A DNA stretch of 64,000 bases from Desmodus rotundus. Its lineage: Eukaryota > Chordata > Mammalia > Chiroptera > Phyllostomidae. Position 1 is the stretch's first letter. Each line of letters opens with the position of its first letter. The notes under the pieces are model-generated. The model worked only from the letters and a program-made list of their open reading frames with translations, did not search any database and was not told the DNA's origin. Positions 22,765 to 34,448 of this stretch are shown here, in pieces. The stretch is from NCBI RefSeq assembly GCF_022682495.2, contig NC_071397.1, positions 13,917,082-13,981,081 of the forward strand, given 5' to 3'. Position numbers and translations under genes: made by a program.

Positions 22765-23935
22765 TATTTTTTTAAAAATTTAAAAATTTATTTATTTTTC
22801 ATTATTTTTGTTGTATTTATTCCATTACTGTTTAGCTCCCTTATTGCCCTCTCCCTGCCCCCCAAATCACCACACTGTTGTCCATGTCCATGAGTCTTTT
22901 TTCCTCAATTCCCCCTCAACCCTGGGGCTATATGCCTTCTCTCTGTCTATTAGTCTGCCTCTATTTTGCTTGTTAGTTCATTTTGTTCATTAGATTCCAC
23001 ATATGAGTGTAATCATATGGTATTTGTCTTTCTCTGACTGGTTTATTTCACTTAGCATAATATTCTCCAGGTCTATCCATGCCTTTGCAATGGGTAAAAC
23101 TTTCTTCTTTTTTACAGCTGAGTAGTATTCCATTGTATAAATGTCCCATATCTCATTCACAATAGCTTCAAAAAAGAATAAAATCCTAGGAATAAATCTA
23201 AACAAGGATGTAAAAGATGTACTTGGAAAATTATAAGACACTGAAGAAACAAATTGAAGAAGATACAAATAAGTGGAAGTGTATACCATGTTCATGGATA
23301 GGAAGAATTAACATCATTAAAATGTCCATACTACCCAAAGCAATCTATAAGTTCAGTACAATTCCTTTCAAGATACCAATGATGTATTTCACAGAACTAG
23401 CCCAAATATTTCAAAAATTTATATGGAATCACAAAAGACCCCAAATAGCAATAGTGGTCTTAGAAAAAAAGAACAAGGTTGGAAGAATCATGCTATCTAA
23501 TATCAAACTATACTATAAAGCCATAGTAATCAAAACAGCATGGTACTGGCATAAAAACAGTCACAGATCAACTGAATATAATAGAGAGCCCAGAAATAAA
23601 CCCACACCTTTATAGTCAATATTTGACAGAGGAAGCAAGCACACACAGTGGACTAAAGATAGTTTACTCAATATGGTGTTGGGAAAATTAGACATGTGCA
23701 GAAAAATGAAACTAGATCACCTTCTTCTGCCACACACAGAAGAACAAATTCAAAGTGGATTAAAGACTTAAAGGTTAGACCTGAAACCACAAAAATCTGA
23801 GAGAAAATATAGGCAGTAAAATCTTGGACATTGCTCATAGCAATATTTTTTCCTGTTATATCTCCTCAGGCAAGGGAAAGAAAAGAAAAAAATAAAGAAA
23901 TGGGACTATATCAAGTTAATTACTTTACATAATAA
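22765..23935 (-). mobile_element. L1 insertion with 5' inversion (twin-primed)
   Basis: 22765-23150 is an antisense L1 3' end: A/T-rich tail complement, C-rich 3' UTR, then ORF2 C-terminal codons ending GTATAAATGTCCCATA. At about 23150 the strand flips: 23155-23935 is sense ORF2 from further upstream (CACAATAGCTTCAAAAAAGA through the segment after the polymerase). An upstream segment inverted against the 3' part is the classic product of twin priming. It interrupts the ancient L1 of 21830-24150. Confidence 0.85.
23217..23615 (+). pseudogene. L1 ORF2 fragment (post-polymerase region)
   Basis: A 132-codon frame reads as L1 ORF2p just downstream of the reverse transcriptase core: [45 protein letters not shown] and [11 protein letters not shown] are close to the same stretches of the intact ORF2 ([19 protein letters not shown] and so on). 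It belongs to the inverted portion of the twin-primed L1. It lacks endonuclease, catalytic FADD and cysteine motifs and is interrupted beyond 23615. Confidence 0.88.
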
Positions 23936-24429
23936 TTTACCAAGTAAATATTTTGGGTTTTTATATAGGTGATTGTACATTTTAAAATTATAGTTTTGTT
24001 TGTTTTCTAAGTTTTATACCAATTATATTGATTTTTTGTCTTCAGGCATTGGCTAGGAACTTAAGCTTAAAATGATGAATAATATTCCATTAAAATTCTA
24101 TAGTTTTCCTCTTTTATATATTCCTTAAAATGTCTACCCTGTGGGACATTATGTTCTTTGTTTTCAAGCTCAGCTTTGGTCATTTACTTTTAAAACCATT
24201 TCCAGGAATTTGATGTCAGAAAGGCAAGTTGCAGAGTATACCTATCACTTTGAAAAAGAAATGAAAAGCTCATATTAAATTTTTAAATAAATTATGCACA
24301 GTAAGCATAGAGGTTTGGTGCCACCAAATAAGCCTCTCTGGGCATGAAAAAGCATTTCTTAAATGAGAATTGAAATACTGGTAATTTTCTAAGCTCTCAT
24401 TGTCATTGTCCTTAAAAATTTATAGAGTC

Positions 24430-24507
24430 TTAGTTTTCTGAGGAAATTCCATACTGTTTTCCACAGTGGCCTCATCAGTCTGCATTCCCACCAACAGTGC
24501 ACTAGGA
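24430..24507 (-). mobile_element. Isolated 75-bp internal L1 ORF2 fragment
   Basis: TTAGTTTTCTGAGGAAATTC through CACCAACAGTGCACTAGG is nearly identical to 41650-41727 of the intact L1 and covers only an internal part of ORF2. There is no 3' UTR or tail, so it did not arise as a standard 5'-truncated insertion. Confidence 0.88.
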
Positions 24508-26499
24508 AACTATAAATTGTGAAACAATTTAATTTGCTGATCAGGGACATATCTATTAAAATTTTTTTCCTGCTTCATTTGACTCTTTGATTTTATGCTT
24601 TAGAAGCATATAGAGACCTGTTTGGATGTGTTAAGAGTCCCTAATATATTAGAAGTAGAAAATGCCAGGGGGGTAGAAATCCATTAGAACTACATAGACT
24701 CTTGAAATGTTTTGTTAGCCCAGAACACTTCTTTTACGCATGGAGAAGAGGAATCTCTGGGAGGTGTCCCAAAACACTGCTAGGGAGGGTGGCTTATATT
24801 TTCAAATCTGCGTATACTTGTTAACATTCATCTATGGAGATCTGGTATTCTATGCATGTAGCAATGCTGTTACATTTATCCCTTGAGGAAACACAGTTCT
24901 TTAGCTTGGTTCCAGATATCAAAATGAGAGTGTAGATTCTCAGGTTTAATCTAGCCTTAACTCACTTTAAAGATTTGTGCAAATTCCTTGGGGGAGCAAT
25001 AAAAAAATGGTATTTAAAAATTAGGTAAATCCTTTATAGGAGAAAAGTCCCTAAATAAATTAGCGATTCATTTTGGGAAAACTTATACTCACTTTTGTTT
25101 TGGCTTTTTTCCTAGCAAAGCAAGTCTTCACCCTTCTACTAAATTCTTGCTGCCTTTCTCCTTGTACTCCAGGAGCCTATAGCTAATACTTACAGTGTTC
25201 TCTTACGCTGATGTGCTGGGATAGCATTACTTACCCTAGTCACTGTTGCCCTCGTGAATACTCATTTCCTCAGGGTTACTTACCTCTCCTGGATGGACGC
25301 AGGAAGTGTAGTAGGAGAGTAGAAAATGTAAAAATAAAATATAAGATTTAAAGGAAGCCAGAGTGTAACATGAATGACTGATAGTCTATATAAGTATTAT
25401 TAATCTTCTGTAGATGTATATTTAAAACTATAATCTTGTTAAAATCAAATCCCTCTCATAACTAGAATCAAAACTTTTGGGTTATCTCTCCTGTTTTTCC
25501 ACTGTGAATTTATAGGCGCTGTGGATGGATAAGAAGATAGTTACTGAGTTGACCTGAGATAGTGTTGTGTAGAAAAAGAAGGCAGTGAGGAAGAAGTGAA
25601 TTTCTATGAGGGGGCACATTTCCTGGGAGTTCAGGGGAGAGCTTTATGGTTAAACTAATCAGGAAATGGAACATATAAGTAAAATTTTTCTGTGTATGTG
25701 TTGCCCTTAAAACGAAGAAAGTTATTGATCTCCTCAATTATAGACACACAGGTCACTGTGGGCTCTCTCTATTCGCTTCTCTAATGGGCCACTCAACTGC
25801 TTCGCTGTATAGTCAGCTTAAGTCAGTTAGTACAATAGCCGTTTAAAGACACTCCCATCTTCCATATGTATATGAAATTATTTTCTTTTTATTTGTTTAG
25901 CTTTATAAATTTCTATTAATCTTTCCTAAATGCTGAAGCAGATTAGCTTAATATTATTTTTCTAAATAATAAAACACATCAGATAATCTAAAATTCCTGC
26001 TTTACCCATATCATACCAACCAAGGCCCTCCCCCGTCCCCTGCTCCTGTGTGAACTGGTTTCTCTGGAGAACTAATGTGCAGCTGAGGATGGAATTTGCC
26101 CTCACTGCCCTTCTGCTTTGGAACACTTTTTCTGAATCCAATAACATGTCTTGTTTAAGAAGCACCTTGTTTTTCTTTACCTTCCATGAAAAAAATCCTT
26201 AAGATACAAATTATCAGCATCTTCTAATTTGAGAAGATATCTTTCATCTGTATTGTATACTTGTTTGATAGTGTGCCTAGGTATAGAAAAATAGACTGGA
26301 AATTATTTTCACTCAGTATATTGAGAGCATTTTCTCTACGAACTTATAGCATCTGCATTTGTCTGAAAGGATTCTGTAATAAACGTGTCTCTTCACAGGT
26401 CACAGACAGCTATGCAGTATGTTATGCCAGGAAACAAGGCTTGTCGTTGTCGGTGTCCACTCACAGGGCACTGGGCAGGCAGCTATGGGAGATATAGAG
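24508..26499. other. Unassigned AT-rich DNA
   Basis: No repeat or gene recognised. Short ORFs at 25510-25737, 25962-26165 and 26261-26497 carry no known domain. Confidence 0.5.
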
Positions 26500-27290
26500 C
26501 AGAAAAGCATTTGACAAAATTCAACATCTTTATGTAATGAAACACTCAAGAAATAGGAACAGAGGAGAACTTTTGCAAACCAACAATGCTAGTATATAGA
26601 AAAATCTGTAGGTAACCTCATACATAATAGTGAAAGACGGAATGCTTTCTTTCAAATATCAGAAACAAGTCAAGGATGTCCATTCTTACTACTTCCTTTC
26701 GACAATGTGTGGAAGTGTTTAGCCAATACAGTAAGGCAATAGATAGAAATAAAAAGCATGGAGGCTGGAAAGGAAGAAGTATTGATTTGCTTCACAGATA
26801 GTGATAGCTATGTAAAACTTTAAACCATACAAAAATCCTCCATAAGTTAAAAAATGGTGTACAAATTTTACCAGATACAAGATTCATGTACCAAAATCAA
26901 TTGTTTTGGCATATTATCAAGAAACAATCAGAAATTAAAATACGTAGACAATGCAAATTACAACGGCACCAAAAATATGAAATACTTAGGTATAAATTTA
27001 CAAAAATGTGAAACATCTGTACACTGAAAACTACAAAACACATATGAAGTAATTTTTTTAAAGACTCCAGTTAATGGGAAAGTTACAATTCTTTGTTCAC
27101 GAGTAAAAGACATCAACTGTGTAAAGCTATCAGATTTTCCTAGACTACATATAGACTCAGTGCAATATCCATCGCAATCACAGCAGGCAGTTTAGTAAAA
27201 ATCAGGAAGACAATCCTAAAATGCCTGTGAAAATGGAAAGAAACTGGAGTAGCTGAAATGCCTCTGCGAAACAAGAATGAATGTTAAGGG
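26500..27290 (+). mobile_element. Ancient L1 ORF2 (L1M type), sense, degraded
   Basis: AGAAAAGCATTTGACAAAAT begins the conserved [11 protein letters not shown] region of the reverse transcriptase. It continues through AACAAGTCAAGGATGTCCAT ([10 protein letters not shown] region), TTTGCTTCACAGATAGTGAT (the FADD block, altered to read roughly FTDSD), and a post-polymerase region to about 27250. Frameshifts and stops throughout; the catalytic motif is damaged. Confidence 0.8.
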
Positions 27291-27785
27291 TTCAAAACCA
27301 CCAGTAGGGTAGTTTCAAGCAAGACTTTTTTTCTGGTTTGTTTTTCTTTTTTCTTTCAGTAGAAATCATTAGGCCATAATTTTGGTATGTATATCTTATA
27401 TATCAAAGATACATTAATCACATTTTCAAAAAGAATGCTCTCTGTGTAACAGTATAGAATGAAAGAACAAATTTATTCTTGACCAGTAATCCATTGTATT
27501 TTGTCTGCTGTTTCAAAATTTAATAAATGTATGTGTCACACAGCATGTCAAATGTACAGCCACTGCAGACCTTAAGGAAAGAGAAAAAAAGATAAAGGGA
27601 TACTTTTGGCGTCGAAGCCATTGAAGATGAACAATGCATGTATTAGCTAGGTAATAATAGGTTTATAAAATTGTCCTGGAAGTAAACCGATTCCTTAATG
27701 TTAGAATTAAAATTATATGCTATATTATTTTGTGCCTCTATTCCTACTGTTTATATGGCCTAAACTTTTTCTCTTACCATTTAAT
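27291..27785. other. Unassigned AT-rich DNA
   Basis: No gene or repeat recognised. Confidence 0.5.
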
Positions 27786-27789
27786 TCCC

Positions 27790-27935
27790 AAATAGCATTT
27801 ATGATTCAGCTCAATGATAATCTCCTCTCCTAAGACTTCATGTGTCCTCCAGGGTGAGATTAATGCCTCTCCCCGTGTCTGTCCTGTTGCCCAGCACTTC
27901 TTCTGTAGCCTGAACGAACACACAGTGTTCTAACA
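27790..27935 (+). repeat. L2 3' end fragment
   Basis: ATTCAGCTCAATGATAATCT, CTCCTCTCCTAAGACTTCAT and CTGTTGCCCAGCACTTCTTC follow the order of the L2 3' region (actcagctcaaatgtcacctcctc...gaagccttc...cagcacttc). Diverged ancient LINE. Confidence 0.5.
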
Positions 27936-27959
27936 GTTTCCCTACAATATATGCTTACA

Positions 27960-29095
27960 TCATTCACATAGCAAGTGAAGAAAAACGCTTTTGATGACGA
28001 TTATATCACATTTTCCAAGTAAAAACCCCAACATAATGTCATTGGTACATTTTCTGAAGCTTATTTTAAGAAACACAAGTAAAAAGGCAATAACTGAATA
28101 GATGTTTAGCAAAAGCTTTAACATGAGCCACAGCAGAACATTAAAACTCTTTTTTTCTCTTACAGTATGTATTTCTCACAATAACTCAAGGCGGACCCTG
28201 CATCATGATAAAAGCTCTTCCAGGGAGTCTGAATCTCAGGGAAACGGCCTCTTTGTAGAATTCAATGGAAATTCATTTTTTGACCTGCTTAAAGGCATGC
28301 TATTTTTAAAATATCCTTTTCTAAACACTTTGTAATTTTTTTCCTTTTTTTCTCCCCAGAATCGGAGCTGTGTAGAATGCATATTTGCAGAAAGGCTGAG
28401 GACAGTCAAGCAGCCCAGATAAACAGCTTGCTTGATACAGCTGTCTCTCATTAGCGTAGGGCTTGCTCTTTGGGAAGCTGGCTTTCCCGATTAGGGTGAA
28501 AAAATACCAGGCAGGCAGATATCAGCTCTGCATAACCAATTGTGGAAAGTGGAACAGTAGCGATAGAATGAAGGAAAGAACAGAGGTTGAGCTGACAGAT
28601 ATTGGAGAGAGTTAGATTCTCCCATGGCATCAGAGGTGAGAGAGAAAGAGAGAGCATATATCTTGTCATTTTTTTGAACATCTTTAAACCAACAGAAGTG
28701 TGATTATTCTTGATTGGCTTTCTTCAGATATAACATTCATAAAATAAAGCAGTCTTTTCTCAGATCTTCACTTTCCTGGTCTCTGTAATGTTTAGCATCA
28801 TCAAATAAGAGAACCACATATAAATAAAAGGAGAGAGGTTATAGAATTTACTCATATGACTTCAAGCTAGCAGTATTTCCAGAATTTTATATATTATGTC
28901 TCATTGTCAAAGAATCTGGGTCCTCACCCTGATTTTTTTTAAATGGCTTTTTTTCGAACAAAGTTGCCTGTATTTTTACGGTATTGTGTTACACCATTAA
29001 AGAATAAAAATTGTGGTAAACTTGTTGAAAATTCATTTTGTTGCTGTCAATTGCTCATTTATATGAAATTTTGAACTGTCATTAGACCAAGATTT
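27960..29095. other. Unassigned AT-rich DNA
   Basis: No gene or repeat recognised. The ORFs at 28102-28335 (+), 28236-28451 (-) and 28451-28681 (-) are short and mutually overlapping or adjoining on both strands, as expected by chance. Confidence 0.45.
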
Positions 29096-29100
29096 TTTTG

Positions 29101-29282
29101 AGCTTGACACTGTTGACAGTGTGGGCCGGATACGTCTTTGTCATGGGTTGTACATGGCAGGCCATTCCTCAGCATCCCCAGCCTCTACACACTAGGGAGG
29201 TGCTAGTAGCATCCACAGTCGTGACAAGAAAAAATATCTCCGGGAATTGCTAAATGTTGGGGTGGGGTAAAACCACTCTTAC
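29101..29282 (-). mobile_element. MER20 (hAT-Charlie) DNA transposon
   Basis: GTGTGGGCCGGATACGTCTT, CAGCATCCCCAGCCTCTACA, AGGTGCTAGTAGCATCCACA and GGGAATTGCTAAATGTTGGG align in order with the complement of MER20. Non-autonomous and non-coding; other MER20 copies are known to have become regulatory elements in placental mammals, but nothing here shows that. Confidence 0.82.
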
Positions 29283-29329
29283 TTAAATATGACGATGATA
29301 TTTTTCCAGGGTGGTATATACACAACTGT

Positions 29330-29480
29330 TTGAGCTGGTGAAGGGGGCTTGGGCTTTAACTGAAACAAAGCTGAGTTTGAATCCCAGGACTATTATTTCA
29401 TACCTCTGTGACTTTGATAAACTTATGTAATCTGTAGGGCTTCATTTTCTTTCCTGAAGTTTAGGAATAATAAACACTGA
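29330..29480 (+). repeat. MIR
   Basis: GCTTGGGCTTTAACTGAAAC, CTGAGTTTGAATCCCAGGAC and CTCTGTGACTTTGATAAACT follow the MIR tRNA-related/core order (gggttcgaatcc...tgtgaccttgggcaa). Confidence 0.75.
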
Positions 29481-30570
29481 ATAATACATGATTAATCTAT
29501 AGCAAATAAATGATAACTTAAAGGTTCCATTGGTTTTACATTTAGCATTATTTATCTTAATTATTATGCATGGAACATTAACATACTGATGCTGAGTTTC
29601 AGATAATAGTTTTATTATATGTGTTAATCTCCACTGGTGACTCTATTGAAATTATAAGGAAACAAAAAGGGATATTTCTACACTGAAAAGGCAATTGAAA
29701 GAAGTAAGTAACAGAGAGAGAATTTCAGTCAGTATTGGAGGCAATAGAAGTGAATGGGGGTGTGAAGACTGATGAAGACTGAATGCATTCCTTATGCAGG
29801 AAGTCACCAACATTTGTTGGTTCACCAACTCTATCCACGCAATTATTTCTCACAATTATTTTTCTTGTTGCTTTGTCTTTAACATGAATTGATATGCAGC
29901 TCATCAGCATTTAGGAATGTCTAAAGAGGAAAAAAACCCAACATGAAATAAAACCATAAAATAAATACAGGTATTATACATAAAACAATTTTTTTAAGAA
30001 TTAGTACTTACACTGAGATTGTATTCTACCTCATGCACGAAACAAGAAAATAATATAATTAGAGGGAACCATAAGCTAAAAATAAGAAAGCTTTTCAAAT
30101 TAAATATTGATTTCTGAAAATTAAGAAATGTCTATATAAGCGTAGGAAAACAAAGTATAGTAAATCTCCAAGAAAAATAAAAAGACAGAAGTTAAAAATA
30201 GGGAGAAGAATAATGGACACCAAGCAGTAATATTTCCGTGAAACATTTCCAGCAAACACCAAATTTCCATTGTCTGAATAAAGAGGAAACAGAATACAGA
30301 ATAAAAAGCTGAGGGGAGTTCATCATTGATTAACAATACAGAAGAATGCTCTGGAGCAAAAAAATTGAAACTTCAAATTGCAAAGACCTACCAAGTATTC
30401 AGCAAATAGAATGGGGGCAGCGCATACTTAAATATATTTCTGTGACTATTGAGGAAAACAAGAACATTATATAAGGCTCTAAAGGGGAAGGAAAAATAAA
30501 AGTCACAGAAGAACAAGAAACACATTGGCACAATACATCAATAGCAAGAATTATAACTAAGAAAATGAAA
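29481..30570. other. Unassigned AT-rich DNA
   Basis: No gene or repeat recognised. Minus-strand ORFs of 60-70 codons (29725-29910, 30121-30336) are not supported. Confidence 0.5.
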
Positions 30571-30572
30571 TA

Positions 30573-30817
30573 CAGTCGTACCTCAGTATTCGTGTACTCC
30601 TGGGCTTCAGAACTCGTCACACCCTGTGCTCGTGGCATTTTGCAAGGAAAAAATGTTTCAGCACTTGGTGCTTGCGTGGGACTCAATGCAGTTGCTACAA
30701 CTTGTGTGAGTCCCCAACACCGTCCAGCAAGAAAAAATGCTTCGTTGTTTGGTACTGGTTGGTTTTGGCATTCGTCAATTCTGGAACAAATTAACGATGG
30801 GTACTGAGGGGCCACTG
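30573..30817. mobile_element. Tigger-like MITE with terminal inverted repeats
   Basis: A 245-bp non-coding element with imperfect inverted ends: CAGTCGTACCTCAGTATTCG at the left, and at the right CAGTGGCCCCTCAGTACCCA when read on the minus strand. A TA precedes the left end. The ends resemble TcMar-Tigger elements that start CAG..GTACCTC. The antisense 138-codon and sense 80-codon ORFs here are accidental. Confidence 0.72.
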
Positions 30818-31800
30818 TGTTTTGAGTTTCTGGAGACAGATGATTTCAACTTACAATTCTACAACCACGTAGGGATTCGTACATGAATGAGGGCTGACAA
30901 CAGATATTTTGTATATGTAACGACTCAGATAATGAATTTGCCACCAGCCTTTTCTTAAGAACTTGACTAGAGGAAGAATTAGAGAGGAGAGTTGAAGAAA
31001 ATTTAGGAACCTAAGTACCTGGCAGTTACAACATAATAAAAATATGATGTTACAAAGATGACCAATAGTACCTAAAAGTTGTAAATATGACCATTTGGAA
31101 GAAAAATGGAGCAAAGGTGGGGATGCTGTTGTGAGTGACTTAACCTCTAAATGCTTGTAGGAAGAAAATAATACATTACTAAAATTGAGAAGTCTAAGAA
31201 ACATTATATAAATACCATGGAGAAATATTGAAGAGAAATATTAGAAGAAATATTTTAAATAATAAAAAGATTTAGTTTAGGGGAATAATACTGGAGACAG
31301 GGAAGGGTATGGTAGCAATATAATGTTTTTTCATTACAAGTATTTTTGTATCATTTTAATATTTTTATGTATGGATTTCATATTTTTAAAAATATTACAG
31401 TGCCATGTTCTCAAAATTCTCACTCATAAATAAAGACATGGAATAAACAATCCAGAAAAATAGAGTTTACTTGTAATTAGTTTTTGAATTCAAAGGTGAA
31501 TATGGATTAGGGAATTTGTAGCCTTTCAAATAAGGAGCAAAATCTCCCTTCAGCACAAGCCTACCTTAGCAGGAGGTACACACATAGCTTTTATTTATTT
31601 GTATCTCTCTGCCTGAGTTTATTATTCTTGATTCTTCCATTTCCAATCTCTTCTTCCCTTCTTTACCTACTTTTCTCCCCTCCTTCCATTTCGTTAACCC
31701 TTAGGAGGCTAAAACCCACTGCCAAGAAAATGAAAACCCCCGAGACTTCCCTTGTTGTGTAAGATCAGATACAGAGGGTGGAAGTGTCCAAGGAATCAGA
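30818..31800. other. Unassigned AT-rich DNA
   Basis: No gene or repeat recognised. The 117-codon minus-strand ORF at 30851-31204 is low in informative residues and unlike any family I know. Confidence 0.5.
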
Positions 31801-31809
31801 CAGTGGTGG

Positions 31810-31980
31810 CAGCAATAATAGTTAACACTCATGAATGTCAATTAGATGCAGGGCACTTTACATCCCAGATCTTAACTGGCTCCAAGGGCAAGCGCTCAAG
31901 GATTGCTATCTATGCTTCGTAGATAAATACGCTAAGGTTGTGGATATTAAATGGTGGAACTTGGATGTGATTCCAGTCCT
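31810..31980 (-). repeat. MIR, antisense
   Basis: AATAATAGTTAACACTCATG, GATGCAGGGCACTTTACATC and GGTGGAACTTGGATGTGATT follow the complement of the MIR consensus (taacatttattgag...gccaggcac...tttacat...gtggcagagccgggattc). Confidence 0.6.
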
Positions 31981-31989
31981 ATTTGAAAC

Positions 31990-33235
31990 CAAGGATCACA
32001 GCCTTTCCTCACCACAAAGTTGTTTTAAAATGTTAGATTTCTGGTTTTATCATAAGATTTTCAATTGTTGATTTGCCTTGAAGTTTAAGCATGTACTTTG
32101 TTAAAAAACGAAGTAAACCAAAATAACTCATTGTAGTCAAAAACGTCTGTGTAGATGCTGACCTCAGTTTAAATTCTCCACCGTGCTCTCCAAGTAGATG
32201 CTTGTTCTTTGGTTCACTCGGGATTTAGGCCTGACCACCTTGCTTCCTAATTTCATTTGTTTAGGCTGGTGATGTGAAGATTCCACGCATCAATGCCTGG
32301 TGCTGAGAAAGCAAAGATGACGTGCAGAGTAAATATCAGCAGAAATAATGCGATTAAGAAAAGTCAATAGGAGATGCTGAGATAGGGAGGTTGCATTTAG
32401 AGATTAGATGCCCCCGAGGAAGCAATGCAAGCAGACATAAATATGGATGTGACTGATAAGCCCCCGCAGGTCAAGGTGGAGTGAAACATCAGTGTGATAC
32501 TGCTCATCCGCCTCCTGCTCCACGATACAGATGACAACAAGTTGACTTTATTTCTAAGCATTTATTTTGTATTTTTAACCATACTAACTTTTTTAAAATA
32601 ATAAAAATAGAATAAAATAAACACATAATAAAAGCTTATAAAAAGTCAACTGTCACATCAGACAATGAACACTGGCGAAGTTTATCACATGTTGGTGACT
32701 AATACCAGATAATATCAAGCGCTATCTCAATTTAAATAAAATGTGGAATCACAGTAGTGTGCTTTCTTTATACATTAAAAGCATTTCACAGCAAAGTTTT
32801 GTGAGATTCATTGTCTGACCGCTTCAAATCAGGGCACTGTAACATGGTGGTAGTAGGCACGTAGCTCTAAAAGGTTTTACAGTGCACCGCAAATCGCTAA
32901 GATGTTGGGGCACCAGGTGGTGCCATTTATACACACATATGTGTACGTGCACACACGGATCTACTTAAAATTTTGGATGGCAATTACATAACACGATGAT
33001 ATTTGATTTTATTACACTTTTCTTCCATATAGTATACTTGTTCATCTTTATATTTCCTCTGCAAATGCAAACCACTCACAGAGCAGCCCTCAGCTCCGAG
33101 GGGATTTTGAAAACAAATACTTGAAAGTGCTTTAAGCTTTAGGCAGGTGAAACGTATTGTACGTTTTGAAAGTTCAGCTCAATGATATATCAGAAAGTAA
33201 ATAACAAGGACACAACATCTAAAAAAATACCTCAG
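31990..33235. other. Unassigned DNA
   Basis: No repeat or gene recognised. The stretch around 32640-32960 has moderate base complexity and several CpGs and could be ordinary unique sequence or a conserved non-coding element; I cannot tell. Confidence 0.45.
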
Positions 33236-33239
33236 AGTC

Positions 33240-33775
33240 TCAGAATCCTTCATTATACTCCCTTTTAATCACTGCTCTTCTTCCACAAAGGTTACCACTA
33301 ATCTGACTTCTGTATTTTTATATAATTACCTTCTAGAAAATACTTATCAGCATTTCTAAAGTTTCTACCCTAAATAATGTAGCATAGCTTTAGATATTTT
33401 GAATTTTGTACAAATGCATTATATTGTATGTGGTTCTTGCTTTGGTCAATGTTATATGCATGAGGTTTTTTCCAAATTGTGAGATATATTTGTAGATCAT
33501 TTCATTGTTGTAGAATATCCCATTTCATGAGTATGGCATTCTAAGTTTCATGGACATTTTTGTTGTTTTGAGTTTTTTTGATATTATGATGTAGCTATAT
33601 AGCTATGGAATATTTTAGTACATGCCTTTCAGTCAACATGAAGAGGCATTTTCAATAGATTATGCCTAGGAGTAAAATTGACAGGCCAGAGGTACCTATG
33701 TCTTAAAATTTAGTTTTTAACACCAAACAGTTTTGTTATCACAAATTGAACCATTATTCAATAAACTGAATATTC
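33240..33775 (-). mobile_element. Ancient L1 3' end (L1M type), antisense
   Basis: Ordered diverged matches: AGGTTACCACTAATCTGACT, TTTCATTGTTGTAGAATATC, GTTTCATGGACATTTTTGTT, TGCCTAGGAGTAAAATTGAC and CACCAAACAGTTTTGTTATC correspond to the complement of the last ORF2 codons and proximal 3' UTR of old L1s. Confidence 0.7.
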
Positions 33776-34005
33776 ATTCATGAGCATTAGAACACTGAAA
33801 CATCACTTTATATTAAAATCTCCTCCCATCCCCAGTTTGGGCTGTGTGCATCTGTTGACTTGGCTGAGGGGCTTTTTCCCTCTGGTTGGCCGGATGTTTC
33901 AAAGCAGTGGACATGTGAGATGGATTGGTCACTGTGCTTGTTCTCTCCCAGGAGGAATCTGCCATTTAATTTTTTTGTGGATACTCATTTTTTAATTTAA
34001 ATTTG
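33776..34005. other. Unassigned DNA between two L1 fragments
   Basis: No repeat recognised; a 71-codon ORF is not supported. Confidence 0.4.
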
Positions 34006-34009
34006 ATTT

Positions 34010-34448
34010 TATCTTTTTTTATTGTTCAATTACAGTTGTCTGCATTTTCTCCCCACCCCTCCACCCCACCCCAGCTGAGCCCACCTCCCTCCCCTGCCTC
34101 CACCCCCCCCCTTGGTTTTGTCCAAGTGTCCTTTATAGTAGTTCCTGAAAACCCCTCTCCCTACTATCCCCTCCCCACTTCCCTCTGGCTACTGTTAGAT
34201 TGTTCTCAATTTGTGTCTCTGGTTATATTTTGCTTGCTTTTTTCTTTGGTTGATTATGTTCCGGTTAAAGGTGAGATCATATGGTATTTGTCCCTCACCG
34301 CCTGGCTTATTTCACTTAGCATACTGCTCTCCAGTTCCATCCATGCTGTTGCAAAGGGTATAAGCTCCTTCTTTCTCTCTGTTGCGTAGAATTCCACTGT
34401 GTAAATGTACCATAGTTTTTTGATCCACTCATTTGCTGATGGGCACAT
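34010..34448 (-). mobile_element. 5'-truncated young L1 3' end, antisense
   Basis: Poly(T)-type left end, TATTGTTCAATTACAGTTGT, the C-rich 3' UTR complement and the last ORF2 codons up to TTTGCTGATGGGCAC. Same truncation point, within a few bases, as the 8021-8495 copy. No certain TSD. A 128-codon plus-strand ORF is the complement of the UTR. Confidence 0.9.

Larger units (their letters stand above)
21830..24150 (-). mobile_element. Ancient L1 (L1M type), antisense, split by a younger L1
   Basis: Complementary to ORF2 and 3' sequence of an old L1. AAAATCAACATATAAAGATC, TTGATGCATTGAATTCATTT and TCTCAATAAAAGAATTATAC are followed by the ...TAAATTAATATCTAGATAGTTAAG stretch that precedes a Val/Ile-rich ORF2 region. 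After the insert at 22765-23935 the same element resumes at about 23960 with TTTTATACCAATTATATTGA and CAGGCATTGGCTAGGAACTT (cf. gcactggctagaact in other L1s). Many stops in all frames. Confidence 0.65.

Noticed and set aside
30399..30815. 138-codon minus-strand ORF
   Set aside because: Runs through the Tigger-like MITE; chance frame.
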